Assembly: GCA_000611775.1 (NCBI GenBank)
Contig: KK106985.1
Location: 2,394,527 to 2,458,526, forward strand
Reading direction: 5' to 3'
DNA length: 64,000 nucleotides
Origin: Umbilicaria muhlenbergii
Taxonomy: Eukaryota > Ascomycota > Lecanoromycetes > Umbilicariales > Umbilicariaceae
In this document: in pieces, positions 34,700-48,580 of the stretch
Layout: the number at the start of each line of letters is the position of its first letter
Position numbering within the stretch: position 1 is the stretch's first letter
Notes under the pieces: model-generated
What the model was told of the DNA's origin: nothing
Seen by the model: the letters and a program-made list of their open reading frames with translations, nothing else
The model's database searches: none
Position numbers and translations under genes: made by a program

Positions 34700-37600
34700 A
34701 TTCTCATTCTCTTAATGTTCATGAGACAGTTGAACTGAAATAACCTGTTCAGGAAGACATTGAGTTGTGTGTATTAATGACACTGAAAAACACTGATAAC
34801 ATCACTCTCTGCAACTACACCTCCTAAGTCATACAGAAGTGTATCAGTTTACTTAAGTCATATAAAAACCTGAAAGCTCATAAAGCAGTTGAGTCAAAAG
34901 AACTTGTTACAATAAGTGTGCAGCTGCCGTCATCACTGAACACTCATGAAGCAGTTGAGTTGAATTTAAATAACCTGCATTCACCTTGCTCTTGTGGAAG
35001 AGCTGAATCAAAAGAAATCACTGAGTTGAATACCTCATAAAGACCTCAAAGAGGACGGCACCTCAAATTGAAAGAAATCATTGAATCATTCAGACAACAC
35101 ACTGAACTGAACATCAAACAGAGGTCAAGAAAAGCATCAAATGCAGAATGCTGTGAGACAGACATCTTCAACACTGAATCATCAACACATTATCATCAAC
35201 ATAGCACATGAGAGCACGGTTTCACTGAGTTAAGCTCAAAAAGGAAAGGCTGCTGAGGCAAGCTCATCTCATCAATATGAGCAGAGAGATGAAGAAAAAG
35301 TTCTTCTTAATGTGAAGGTGATTTACCTCAAACTGAATGCAGCTCTCAGAAAACTCAAGAAGAGCAGAAAGGTGAGAAAGTACTTTATCTCAACTGCATG
35401 ACATCATGAACAAATCAGTGAAGATGATGTTAAAACCCCTTATGACATCATCAACATGAAACAACTTCAATGTTGAGCAGAGGTGAAACTGAAGCAGTTT
35501 TTAAAAACACTCAACACTCTCTGAGAGCAGAAGGACTTGAGCATGACAGTTAATAAAAATGTTCATGACTTACTGATTAAAAAGAATGATCTTATGAACA
35601 TCATCATTAAACAGCAAGATCATGTGACCTCTCTGAAAATCAATTTCTTTGCTTTCAACATCAAATATCAGCTTTTGAAGGAACGCTGATGAATGAATCA
35701 AGAAAGCACTTATTCTTTAAATATTTCAAACAGTTTAAATGTTTTAAACAGTGATAAATGTTCACAGAAGCTTCCTGATCCTTCTTTTTTAAATGACAGT
35801 TTCAAACCTACATGAGAGGATTGAGTAAGCAAGATGAAGGTTAAATTAAGCATCAATGAAGATCATTACCTGACTGAGATTACTCATATGAGGTACATGT
35901 TGTCTTGATTGAGTGAGAAGATCACTCAACACACTGAATTCTGTTCATCATATGAATTCTCAGTCACTGATCTTTATCATAACATGAATGAGATCTTGAA
36001 GGACTTGAGGGAGATTTATGAAGACTTAAATAAGCAGAGGAATTATCATCAAGCATATATTGAGTTTATTTAGAGATCAAAGTGGTTTTCAGACTTCTAC
36101 ATTAAGTTTCACCGCCTTTCCACCTTCCTTGAGTATGGTGAGACTCAATGTATGAATAATCTCAGAGACAAGATCTCTTTCTGTCTTTAAGCTTCTCTGT
36201 CATCTCAAATGATTCAGCTTAATTCATTATTAATCATGAAGATCTACCTCATATGCTTAAACAATAAACAATGTGCTGCTTGAGCAGTCAAGGATTAAAA
36301 AGACATCATAATCACTTCTATCAAGAAGGTTAAAACTTATAAACAAGTCACATTTAAGGTGCCTGTCACTCAGCTCATGGTTCAAACAGTCACTCTGAAT
36401 AGTTTAAACAATTTAAACAATTAAAGGACCTCAATTAATTCACAACATTTAATTAATGAGAAGAATGAGAACTGTTATATTTATCACTGCCTTGAGTATC
36501 TTATCAGTGAATGCTTTTAACATGTTCAACAACTGTCTTCTTCCTTCTGACGTGACAGGTCTGTGAGTGAACTTCATGTGAACATTAATCAAAAGAACTT
36601 CAGTTCTGAGTTAAAAAATGAATGACCTTTATCAAAGTTACAATTAAGGGTGAATTAGTTTTCCTGTGCAGCATGAACCCTTTGTTGAACCTCAATGAAC
36701 ATTATTCAAACAGTCTGAACATTCTGAACAACAGTCTGAACAGTTTAAATGATGACCCTGAGCTCTTCACATTATGATCATTCATTACAGTTTGCTTTCT
36801 TTACTTTTAAGGCTTTCTCATATTCTTTCACGCTCTTGTAGACACTGACTGTACAGCATATGTGCTCATTCATACTTGACTGATTCTCATGATCTGTGAC
36901 AGGCTCAGGCTGAAGCCAGTTTCTTTATTTAAACTGAAGAATGTACATGAGTTTGATGAAAATGTTGTGAGAAGGCAAATCACTCATGTCATTTACTCAA
37001 GTCTGCTTATGAAAAAAAAGCATAAGGAGACTACTGTCCTTATGCTGATAACTGATTTGAGGCAACATGACATCATTTTGAGAAAATCATGAATGAACTG
37101 AAATCAGCTCCTTCTAAACCTGAAGGATGACTTCATTGTCTTCAGAGAAGATTTCCCTTCCTCAACTACAGAAAAGGCAGAGGTAAAAGTAAAATGTTTA
37201 TCTTCTGTTGAATATTTTACTTCTTCATCTCTGCTTTTCACTTCACCTTCCTGAACAGTTTCTTGAACTGTTCAGATAATTCTTAAAATCCTGCCTCAAC
37301 CTGCTTTTACTGCAGATGACAACTCTTTTCATGTGTGCAGTGTTGAAGCAGCACCTTATGTCATGCTGACTCATCAAGAGAAGGTACAAATATTCATTAT
37401 GTTAATGAAGAACATAGACAGACAACTGATCTTAAATTAAGAATATCATTCAGAGGAGATAAGTCTTAAGATGAACATGTCTGAACACCTTGAGAAGGTA
37501 CATCAAAAGCTGCTCTCAGAATATCATGAGTACCTTGATGTCTTTGATCACTCTGAGGTCAGCAAGCTCCTGCCTCATCACTTTTATAATCACAAAATTG

Positions 37601-40600
37601 AGCTGATGAGTGACATCACTTCACCTTAAAGTCAAGCTTATCATATGTCACTCTACAAACTTCAGAAGGTTAAGGAATATCTTAATGAAAACCTCTTTAA
37701 AGATTTTATTACTTTCAGCAGAACAGCATATTCCTCATCAGTGCTGTTCACTTTAAAAGTGAATGAAGATCTCAGGTTCTGCATGAATTATTGAAAGCTT
37801 AATACTTTTACAAAGTGAAATCATTATTCCTTATCACTCATTGAAGAGGTGATCAAAAAGATTTTAAGATGTAAACATTTTATTAAGCTTGACATTATCA
37901 CTGCCTTCAATAAGTTATATATGCACCTGAATAGTGAGGATCTTATAACCTTTATCATGACTCTGAGTTTCTACAAATACTGAGTTCTATCATTCAAATT
38001 AACCAACAGGCTGAGTACTTTTCAGCAGTACATTAATGATACCTTATGAGATTTTCTTAATGACTTTTGTTAAGCTTATCTGAATGACATCCTCATCTAC
38101 AGCAAGACTTGAAAGAAGCATAATCATCATGTTAAGCAGGTTCTTCATCATCTCTGTGAGATTAACTTACAAGTCAACATTAAAAAGTGTGAGTTTAATG
38201 TCTTTGAGATCATCTTTCTAGGAGTCATCATATCAGGAAAAGAGTTATGTATGAATCCTCAGAAGATTAAAGCAGTCATAAACTGAGTTAAATCAATCAA
38301 CCTAAAAGAGGTTCAAGGCTTCATAAGTTTTATTAACTTTTATCATCAGTTCATACAGGACTTCTTCAAAATCATTAAATCTCTCATTAAACTTATTAAG
38401 AAAGAGGTTTCATTCACATGAACTGAGGACTGCTTCAAGGTGTTTTAGAACTTTAAAAAAATCATGACAGAAGCCTCAGTATTGAAGCATTTCAATTTTA
38501 ATCATCAGGTCATATTGAAGATGAATGTCTTTAATCTTGTGACAGGTGAAATCCTCTCTTAATATGATGATGAAGGAGTTCTTCACCTGATGATGTTCTA
38601 CAACAAAAGCATGATATCAGTGAAATGTAATTATCACATCTATGATAAGAAACTTCTGATTATAATTCATTGTTTCAAACATTGACATCCTGAACTCAAA
38701 TACACTGACTTGCTCAACATTCACAATTTGGCAGCCTGCTCAAAAATAAGGTTTTAGTTAATAGTACTTTATGCGCTCAGAGCACTCTCTGAGCAGTAAA
38801 TGAGCTCATACAAATCTTACACTTTAAATAACTATTATACCTTCATGAATAATAAGAAACTTTTTATTGAAAAGTTTTAGTTCTCTTTATTCTGTACACT
38901 TTACAAACTAAAGATTTCTTCATAAGTTTTAATTTGCAATAGTTATGAATTAAAAAACTTTTAACTAATTATAAATATATTAGCATATTGAATAACTATT
39001 GCGCTTTTATACTTATAATATAACTTTCAGTTTATAAGTTGTAGAGAATAAGCTGTTTAAGAGTTTTCTTATTCAAGTTTTCTTTTTTTGTGTTGTTGTT
39101 GTTGAGTTATTCAAAAAGTCATTAAAAGTCTGTTTATTAATGTTGTGATTTTCATCACTGAAAGTTTGAAATCAATGTAACTTTTTAACAACAACAGTTA
39201 TAAGAAAACTTTAAGTTATAAAACTGTTTAATAGCTTCTTCTCTACAACTTATAAACTGAAAGTTATATCATAAGTATAAAAGCGTAATAGTTATTCAAA
39301 GTATGTGACTTTTTTTGAAAGATTTTTCACTATTGAAAACTTGAATTAAATATAACTTAACAACAACAGCAGTTATGAAGAAACTTTTAATTTAACATTA
39401 ATAAAAAATACTATTCTTTATAACTTATGCATTGAAAGTTTCTTCATATCTGTTGAGGTGCAAAAGTTATTAAAGTGTGTAGATTTTTAAGTGGTGAAAA
39501 TCTTGAAGTTCTTTAAATATTCAGAACTCAACACTTATACAGTGCTTTCAGACTCAACAAATCATGATTTTTTATTGCAGAAAAGTGAATTTTAGCAAAA
39601 GTTTACTTATTATAAGTTTTACTGTTATTATAACACTGTGTGTGTACTTGTTTAAACAATTGTTTTAATAACTGTTTTTTTATCACAAAATTTTAATGTT
39701 CTGCTCAAGATTTAAGGTTGAGCTCAAAGCGCTCAGAGGGTGCTAAGAGCGGCTGTTAGCTGAGACATGAGATCAGAAGCTCAGAGCACTCAAAGTGTTA
39801 AAAATTAACTCAAAGTTAACTTGTTAAATTGCTGATGCATACAAGTCTTCATTAATCATCAGGCCTTGAAGATCTTTATGAAGAACAAGAAGCTGACATG
39901 TTAATAAGTCAAGTATTTAAACATTCTGTTAAAGTTCAACTTTCAGGTGATCTTCTGATCAAGCAAGATTAATGACAAAGCTGACACTCTTACTTGAATG
40001 TTCAACTCTGAGGACAAGAACCTGACTTATCAGATCATTCTTACTCTAAACTGTGTGAAAATTTAAGTCAGAGAAGTGAAAGAAGGCCTTTTTAAACATG
40101 TGCATGCAGTTAATAAAGCAGATGAGCTATGCAGTGAATATCATTCAATCATAATCAAGAATGTCATTAAGCTACATGACATTCACCTTCATGAATGTCA
40201 GATAGTGAATGACACTTTATTTAAAAACAACCTTTTATGAGTACTTGAGTCTCTACATACTGAGCTTCTTCAGAAAATACATGATCAGTCATCTTCTGAA
40301 CATTCAGGCATAAATTGAACAGTGAAACTTGTTCACTGACACTACTACTGACCTGATCATGTGAGCACTGTCAAGCAATATATTCAGAACTGTCATCATT
40401 GTCAACACAGTAAATCTTCACATGATGTTTTTAATGAACTGTTAATTCCTCTGCCTATTTCACAGCAACACTGACAGAACATTGTCATGAACTTTATAAT
40501 TAAATTGTTAATATCAAAGGGTTATAACATCATCTGCACCCTTATTGATAAGTTATTTAAGAAAAGGCATTATGTTCTCTGTCATTCAGGAGATGAGGGA

Positions 40601-41234
40601 ACTTCAATTAAAAAGTTAATGTGATTTATATTATGAAACATTTATCATCTACATGACCTGCTCAGCTTTATTACTTCAGACTGAGGCCCTCAGTTTATCT
40701 CAAATCTATGACAGAGTATGTGTAAACATCTGAAAATCAAAACTAACCTATCAACTGCTTATCACTCAGAGACTGACGGCCAAACTGAACAGGTTAATCA
40801 GGATGTTGAATGAGACCTCTGAACATATTACAACTACATGCAAGATGACTGAGTGAAGTGACTGCTTATGATTGAGTTTAGTGATAATAACAACTGCTTC
40901 TCAGCAACCTCACTCTCACCTTTTTACCTTAACAAAGACTTTCACTCATGCATGAATTTCAGCCCTGACACTACTATCTATGAATTCACCCGTGAATGAC
41001 TTCAGTCAGGGCAAAGGTGGAGGACATAACAATTCACATGCAGGAAATCCTTAATTTCAGTAAACAGCAGTTGAAGAAGAGCAGGGAATTTATGAAAGCA
41101 CAAGCAGATAAACATCAGAAAAATGTCAACTATAAAGTTAAAGACTGAGTATGACTATTAAGTTGAAATATCAAGACAACAAGGTTTAGTTGAGACTTAA
41201 AGAACAAGCAGCTGAGGTCATTTTAAGTCATTCA
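34700..41234 (+). pseudogene. Gypsy-A gag-pol remnant
   Basis: Domains in order on the plus strand: gag with a CCHC-type knuckle near 36470-36515 (one Cys changed to Tyr); aspartic protease (VDTDCTAYV, from VDTG) near 36838; reverse transcriptase at about 37510-38330 with YHEYLDVFDHSEVSKLLPHH and the active site changed from YLDD to YLND near 38080; RNase H to about 38715 and resuming at about 39840 after an insertion; integrase at about 40240-41230 with ETDGQTEQVNQ near 40770. Stops are mostly TGA at Trp or Arg positions, with Gly-to-Lys and Pro-to-Ser/Leu changes, all explained by C:G to T:A. The C-terminal part continues after Gypsy-B at 55497. Confidence 0.88.
38716..39838. mobile_element. 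1.1-kb foldback-type insertion in the Gypsy-A RNase H region
   Basis: RNase H coding stops after ELKYTDLL (about 38715) and resumes with IQVFINHQALKIF (about 39840). Between them is non-coding AT-rich DNA with two inverted arms of about 70 nt (38982-39052 and 39236-39307; arm word CTTTCAGTTTATAAGTTGTA). The outer ends share a weak CACAATTT/CAGCAATTT inverted match. I could not identify a target duplication. It is probably a non-autonomous DNA element; the exact ends are uncertain. Confidence 0.6.
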
Positions 41235-41659
41235 TGTAAATGTACTATCATGAGGTAATATCTTAACTAAGGAATTATGAAGCTATGTGACAATAATGAC
41301 TTAAGCTTATAGTTGATGATTCACAATAGTATAGTATTGCTAGTAGGTAGAGAATTATTGTTAAGAAAGAAAGTGAGACATGCTTTAACCTCATAATATA
41401 TCTCTTCTGAAGTTAGCCTGCCTGAGGAAGATCTCATGAAGCAGTCACCTCAGTGAAGCTGTCTTCATAAGGTGTCATCAATGATGTCAACTTCTTTAAT
41501 CATTTTCATGAAGTGTCAGAAGTGATGTTTATCAACTGAGCTTCCTCATGAGATTAATTCATTAATGAAAGTTACCTTCACAAGGTTGTGCTGTTGTTAA
41601 GCATAATTTTTCTTATTCTGAACTAGCACCTGATGAGTTTCATACACTGAATGCTCACA
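41235..41659 (-). repeat. Gypsy-B 3' LTR (425 bp)
   Basis: Plus-strand ends are TGTAAATGTACT and GCTCACA. It aligns with 55037-55491; the differences are transitions apart from one indel. Confidence 0.92.
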
Positions 41660-42441
41660 TTGCCCCCCCCCTTCAAAGGCTCATGCCCTCATGAGTATGA
41701 TGATGTTCACAATTGCAAGCCTTCACTGAGAAGCGCTTCACAATGCATCAATAACAGTTAAAAAAAATGACCCTGTAAGTCAGAAAAAAAAATTAAAATC
41801 ATAAAAAAAAATATGTTGTGAAGCTCATTAAAACTCAGTGGGAAAAAAAGTCTCCCTTCACAAGATGTTTGTGAAGTTATGATTGATTTATACACTGACT
41901 CAGTGTTCATGATGATTGTTGCTCATTTGTGAGCCTGTTCAGCTGTTCATGAGATCATTTAAATTCATTTTATCAAGTCTTGTGAATGACCTGTGCAGAT
42001 CATAAGATCAGAGTTTTCACTGTCAACAATCTTCACAACTTCAATCTTTCACCCTTCATCAGGTAAGTTCATGATCATGATTCTTATGATGTTTTTTATG
42101 ATGTTTTGTCCTCATGATGCTTGTCTTCATGATGCTTGCCTTCATGATGCCTTTTCATTAACAGTGATACAGCTCATCATGCTTCACATCAGTCACATCA
42201 TTAATGTTCTCAGGTAAATCATCTGTGATTTTCATTTGTTTCCTCTGTTCATGCAGGCCTCTGACTCAGCCCCTTATAATTAAACCTTTCATGAGGTAGC
42301 TCTTCATGAGGAGGCTCAGCTTCATGATTGCATCATCTCACAGCAGCTTGTTCAACTCACTGATTATGAGCAAGATCATGAGATGATCTGTAAATGATCT
42401 TTATGATCACTTTTCATGAGAACACTTCATGACTGATCTTC

Positions 42442-42855
42442 ATGATAATAATTATGAAGACTGAGAACATTTCTCCTCAGATTTGTGAGCTGTGTGTTGC
42501 TGTCACTGCAGGTCATGATCTCAATCATTTTAAAAATTATTTCCTCTTCCCTCATGTCATCAAGTGCATGAAATGTCATCAGCACATTAACAAGGCCTGC
42601 ATCTTCCTCTGTATGACTTTATGATATGTTTTCATGAAGTGCTTTTGTTAACTGTTCACAGCTTCATTTCTGTCACCTTTGACCTCATCATCTTCCTCAC
42701 AGGAACTGAGTCTGCCTTTACTCTCATCTCTGCTCTCAGTCAACCCTGACCCTGAGGGTCACAAGGAGGCGCGCAAGGCGTGCAAGCAGAAGAAACATTA
42801 AATGAGTAAGACTTACAAAGCTGCTGTGACTGCTGTCTAAACTTAAGGTGACCGC
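42442..42855 (+). pseudogene. Cys-rich ORF antisense to Gypsy-B pol (5' part, cut by hAT)
   Basis: Between the polypurine tract of Gypsy-B and its pol 3' end, the plus strand encodes ISPQICELCVAV, VIKCMKCHQHINKACIF and then a Lys-rich NPDPEGHKEARKACK stretch. Two CxxC pairs and a further Cys suggest a zinc-binding segment, as in the better preserved antisense ORF of Gypsy-C. The hAT interrupts it, and a plausible continuation with a CxxC-free C-terminus lies just after 49922. Exact exon limits are uncertain. Confidence 0.5.
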
Positions 42856-43108
42856 CAGGACGGGAGTCTCAGTTCAGGATGAAGGAATGAGATGAGATGA
42901 AATGAGATACAGAATCAAGCAGTAGTCTTGTCTCCTGAGATTAAGATGAGAGTTTCATCTCATCCTGTTCCTTGATCCTAGCAGAATCCTGATCACATGA
43001 CTTCTTATATATGGCTGTCAGTGGTTTTGAGACACGGGGAAAGGTTAATTCAGACACAGGGAAATTAATACATTGTAATGATTCATTATAATGATTTAGA
43101 CTATCAAT

Positions 43109-46100
43109 TTATCTTAATGACTTTAATCTTGACTGTTTTTTTTGCAGCTGTCTCTTGTTACTCAAGACATATCCTAGTCTTGCCCTTGAGCTGATTGATG
43201 TTTTCATGAGTACAGAACTTAAGCTTAATGATTTATCATGCTGACCTGATAGAATTGATAACTCATTTAAGTCTTCAGTTACATCAGTAACATCCTGTAG
43301 CTTTGCAGGTGACCTCATATGATTAACATTAAATGATAATGCTTGAGGCTCATCATCATTCAGCTCATTCACATCATAATCCTCATTCATTAACTCCTCA
43401 GTATCACTGCTTCTTATTAGACAGACAACAATATATTACATTAAGTAACATATCTGAATACTTCAATGACTCATTGTTTTCCTCTCTTATGTGCTGACAT
43501 ATATCCTACTTCACCTTTATGTCTGACATTTGATGCATCACCTTCATCATATGATAAAGAAATGTGAGTAAGACTCTCAGCATCATTCATATTCACTCAC
43601 TGTGTTTCACATTCTTGATCATTAGAGGTGAGTTCATCTGCAGGAGGAGATTAATCATTTTAAATATGTTGTTATATACCTTCCTCATGTGCCACCATAT
43701 CATGAATGTGAGTAGTGTTGCATTTTTTGATTATCATGATGTCAGATATAATGTCTGAGTTGAAGTGACTTCAATGATAAGTAACAACATTTCATGTCAT
43801 GAAAAAAAGGCGCTTCACACCTACATTAATTACTGATATAGCAAGAATGTCCTTTGTCATTTGTGATAAGACAGGCTTACTGATCTTCAACTGTTTTCAT
43901 AAAAGAAGAATGTTGTCATGCTTTAATTTCATTTCATTAAAGTATCATGAGGCTTCACTCCCTTGATAATTTTTCATCTCTCTTGATCTCTGAAGCGTGG
44001 AACTTCTTAAAGTTAGAAGAACACTCTTCAGGGATTTCTTCATCATGTTAAAAGGTGTGAGTTATCATGACTGATACTGAACAGTCTCCTGTTCTTGATA
44101 ATTCACTTCATAATAATCAAGGAACTCTTGTTGATACTGTGCATAATCCTCAGAGTCTCATTCAGCGCCCTGCAGTAGTGATTAGAATATAAAGTTTAAA
44201 ATCATTACAATAAATCATTAGAAATGTTGACTGCTTACCTTGAACAAATCAAGCTTTGAAGAAGAATCAAGGCAGGCACTTACTGCAAACAACACTCCTC
44301 ACTCATCATACATTCACTCATAGTATGCTGAAAGTTTATTCTTTGCCGCTGCAATAGCTTCCTGCAGACTAGAAGATTATTTGAGTTTAAACTTTTAAAC
44401 TTCTTGACGCTGTCACTCTAAATGATTGAAAAGTTCATTATAAGTGATTTAAGTGCAAAAAATGTTTAATTGATCTGTTGCTCTCAGCGCATCTGTAAAG
44501 CTTTAAAATGATTATAATAAACTGATGAGATACCTGACCTGCTCTCATTCAGTGTCATTGAGTATTAAGACTCATCATATAAACTTCTCCTCTTCTATTC
44601 ATTCTCTGCTGAACTCACGCATCTCATATGCTCATTCAAGCATGAAGAAAGAACTGTTTCATCTTATCACAACATCTTCAATTAAGCCCTTCTGCAAATG
44701 AGGGAGTGTATTGATCTGAGTGACTTTATATCTCTCAAGTCATTGTGATGATGAGTTGACTGCAATGAATAATGCAAGAACATGAACGCAAAGTTAATTG
44801 ATCATTATAATATATTATTAGAAAGACTAAAACCTTTCAAAATGTAAAATCAAAGTCTTTATCCTTCTCATGCACCTCTTTTAATTGACTCAGTGTTTTG
44901 ACATCTCACTTTTTTGTAGGATTGTCATTGTTTGCTGACACTTTAAATGAGTGTAGTAGTGCGTTGATGAATAGTTGAAAGACATGTGTCATGCAGTTGA
45001 CAGTATTCATGTCTTCATTTCAATGAATCTTTTATTTTCATAGCAGTGATGTCAGCTTCATGTGCAGTGTTTCATTGTTCAAGGCATTGTCAGCTGTGAT
45101 AACAAGGAGCTTATTCAGGAGCTCATAATTATCAAGCACATTCATTATCACCTTTGTCATATTCTTCTCTGTATGCTTGTCATGAAGAGGGGAGAACTCA
45201 AGAAGAACCTCATGATAATCTCAGTTATCATCTATGAAGTAATCAGTGATGCCAAGAAATGCAAGGTTATTTAAACTTGTTCAATAGTCAAGTGTTAAAG
45301 AAACTTTCATCCTTGATCTTAATTTTATTAACACAGTTTGTTTAAGTTCCTTTGCTCACTTCTTGACAAGGTGAGAGAACTTGATTCAATGAGAAACCTC
45401 AACATCAAGTTAAAGAAAATCAAGCAAGCGTAAAAATGAGGGATGTTCAACTGAGCAGAAAGACATGTTGAGGTTAAGGATTATTTAAACAAGTTGATCC
45501 TCAAAGGCTTCTTGTGTAAATCTGCTAGACGCGGGCTTAGTGAGTACAGAGTTAATGAACTGAAGTCATATCATTAAAATAGATCATTATAACAGGGGTT
45601 TAAAGAAATCAGCACCTTTTGTAATAATTGAGGAAGAGTCATCTGCCCTGTTTAATTCACTTTACAATTTTTGATGCTGATATGCTTTGTCATATCATTG
45701 CTCCCTGCATCATTAAGATTAAGATGTTTCAGAACTTTCTCACAAAGTTTGCAGATAACAGCAGGCTTCTCAGTTTTAATTTCAGCAACCTCATGATATG
45801 ATGCTCACAGCAGAGCCTTTCACTTTGTATTATCTCAGAGAACAAGCTTGTGTCTTGTCACCTTCTTGAGTGTATCCTGACCTCATTTCATTCTCTCTCA
45901 CCACTCTTTGAATTCATCATGAAACTCAAGGATTCAAAGAACATAATCACTCTTTCTGTTTCATAAAAGACATGCTGATGATGATTCAGTGATAAATAAG
46001 AAATCAGCAGAAGTTGACTGTGAAGCTGAAGCTCAATCATCTTCAGAAGTAAGAGTAAATTATGAAGAAGTCATGCTGTCTTAAGATGAATAATGATGTT

Positions 46101-48580
46101 AAAGGGTATGAGAATACAGAAAGCCCTTTGAATTAAACAGTTTATTTGAGTGAAGCTTGAATTTTAATCACTTAATTAAGAAAGTACATACATGCATTGA
46201 ACTAAAGACTAGACTATTCTGAAAAAGAAATTTTAATGCATGATTATGATGATCAATGTCACCTGATGAATCACACAGTCTGATTGATGAAATTAACATT
46301 TGTTGAACAGTCAACATCCTTGAAAATGTCTGATCATGTCAGATAATGCTTATTTACTTCATTGAGATTCAGACTCTGATTCATTCATTTACTCATCATC
46401 TGCATCATCTGCATCATCTGCATTTGCATCATCTGCATTTGCATCACCTGCATTTGCATCACCTGTATTTGCATCATTCATGTTTTCATCCTTAGCCTTT
46501 TCCTCCTCATATCCTGTAGTTACCTCACTCTCTATGAGAATATTATTGTCATCAGAGGCAAAAACAGCTTCAAGATGCTGAATGAAGTCATTAAAGCTCA
46601 TAGTAATTGAGGGAAGATCAGCATCATCCTCATTATCATCTCCTCTAAGAATTTCAGATGACTCTTTGATTATGAAATCAAACATTCAATCATCCTCATT
46701 AAAGTATGCCTCAGATGACTCTGTATGAACTGTCTTAATCTGTGAGTCAGTAATCATGATAGCGTCCTTCTTCAGAACCTGTTGTCTCAGAGCAGAGTAC
46801 AGATAATTAAACAGTTTTAAATAAGTATCATTATAATGAAACATTAAAATGTAAAAGATCTGCACTGACTGCTCTTCTGAATCTTTAATATGATCTGAGT
46901 TCATAATCTGCTTACAGAACTTTCTCATGATGTCAGCTGAGTCAGGATCTTCAGCATCAATTAAGTCTTGAAGATCATTAATTCAGGTGATTCATTCATA
47001 ACACTTCACAGAGACAGCAAGTCTGATGATGACAACTCTCTGATATTCATCATCTTTTGAATCCTGTATAGTCATAAGCATGCGTGATCATTACAAGAGA
47101 TCATTATAATATTATCATAGAGACAAACAGCTCAGATGCAGATTCAAGGTCTTCTCTTAATGTTCTCATTGTGTTGAGAGCTTCTGCACACTCTCATTCC
47201 TCTTTCTGTTGCACTTAATATGCTGCATGACGCAGCTGTTGCTCATGTTGCACTTGAAAGAATTCAGTTATCATTTATGAGTTGATTCTTGAATTGAAAT
47301 GTAGAAAGAAAAACACATATCACTTTCATCAGTATTGAAATGATCTGTTAAAACATTTAATTAATATTTTTCTTTCATAGCCTTTTGATCTGCTGAGTTG
47401 ACGGCTTTTCATGCATCAGTAAGCCTTAGCTTTTTCCTAGCTTGAAAGACAGCAGCTCAATCATGATCATCAGCTTTCAGTAACACTGCTTCATCAGAAT
47501 CCTGCATTCTCTCATGATGAAGTTCACATGCCTCAATCACCTTCTGAGATGTTGTGAAGTATGAGTCAACAGTCTTTTTCAGGCTGAAATCTGTGAAGTT
47601 TTTCATAAGTGCTTCAACAGTCCTGTTTGCTGTCTTGACAGTCACTTTTGCTTGAACCTTTTTCACTATGAACATTTCTTCTTCACCTTCAACATAAATC
47701 AAAGGTTTTGTATATTTATTAAGCGTTTTGAGCGCTAAGAATGCATGATTAGTGATTTCATTACAATAGATCATTAGAATACCTACTGATCTTTGTTTGA
47801 AAACTGTTAATATCACTATCCACTTCAGTCTTTATTCACTTTGTGCGCGGCTTATGAGGGGTAGTAAGAACAGGGGGTGTTGAAGAGTTTAAAATTTGCT
47901 CAGTTTGCACATTCTCATCATCAGATTGCACTGTATGAGCGTGTTTTTTCATTGATGATGTCATCACGGAGGACTCACTCACTTGCATTGATGATGAAGA
48001 GCATTCAGCAAGGCCTGTCATGTATAATCAGTCAATAAATCATTATAACATCTTGTTATAATAAGAAATGTTAAAACTCACTAATGAAGACTTCTGCAAC
48101 AGGTATGACATATGAGTTGCTCACATGAGTTGATGATGAGGAGAGTTCTACAAGACTTATCATGTATAATCAGTTAATAAATCATTATAACATCTTGTTA
48201 GAATAAAAAATGTTAAAACTCATTAATGAAGGCTTCTGCAACAGAGGTAGCTTGAGAATCACTTTCTTGAACTGATGATGATGAGAGTTCTACAAGGCCT
48301 GTCATGTATAATTAGTCAACAGATCATTATATCATCTTTTTTAATAAGAGAAGTTAAAACTCATTAATGAAGCCTTCTTCAACAGGGGTAACACTCATCC
48401 TTAGTAGAGCAGACTGAGCTGACTGATCATAAGGGCTAAAACATGCATCATGAGAGTTATGAGGCTCACCACAAAGGCCAGGACGTGAAATACCATGAGT
48501 AGAAGATGTGCATTCAATGACTGATGAGAAGACTGCTTGCAGGTCAAGAGATAAACAGTTTATAAAAATGTGAATGATTA
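43109..48580 (-). pseudogene. hAT transposase, multi-exon, decayed
   Basis: Read leftward on the minus strand. The Ser-rich N-terminus comes from partly duplicated exons at 48.4-47.9 kb. Unassigned helical/charged exons follow at 47.8-46.4 kb. A BED-type zinc finger (ICKLCEKVLK...MTKHISIKNC) lies near 45770-45655. The catalytic region includes SLTLDY-TSLNNLAFLGITDYFIDDN near 45305-45230 and LLVITADNALNNETLH near 45110-45060, followed by AYYE-MYDE-GVLFAVSACLDSS near 44330-44240. The C-terminal dimerisation block is MTKDILAISVINVGVKRLF near 43870-43805. Trp positions are TGA throughout. Intron signals (GTGAGT...TGACAG, with ATCATTATAA words) recur between exons. No intact reading frame survives. 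Confidence 0.85.
48015..48395 (-). repeat. Three tandem exon-intron units (about 142 bp) in the hAT transposase gene
   Basis: Each unit holds an intron (GTGAGTTTTAAC or its ATGAGT mutant at the start, TACATGACAG at the end) and a short exon encoding a variant of LVELSSSS...AFIN. The units begin near 48015, 48156 and 48297. Only transitions separate most positions. Confidence 0.8.
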
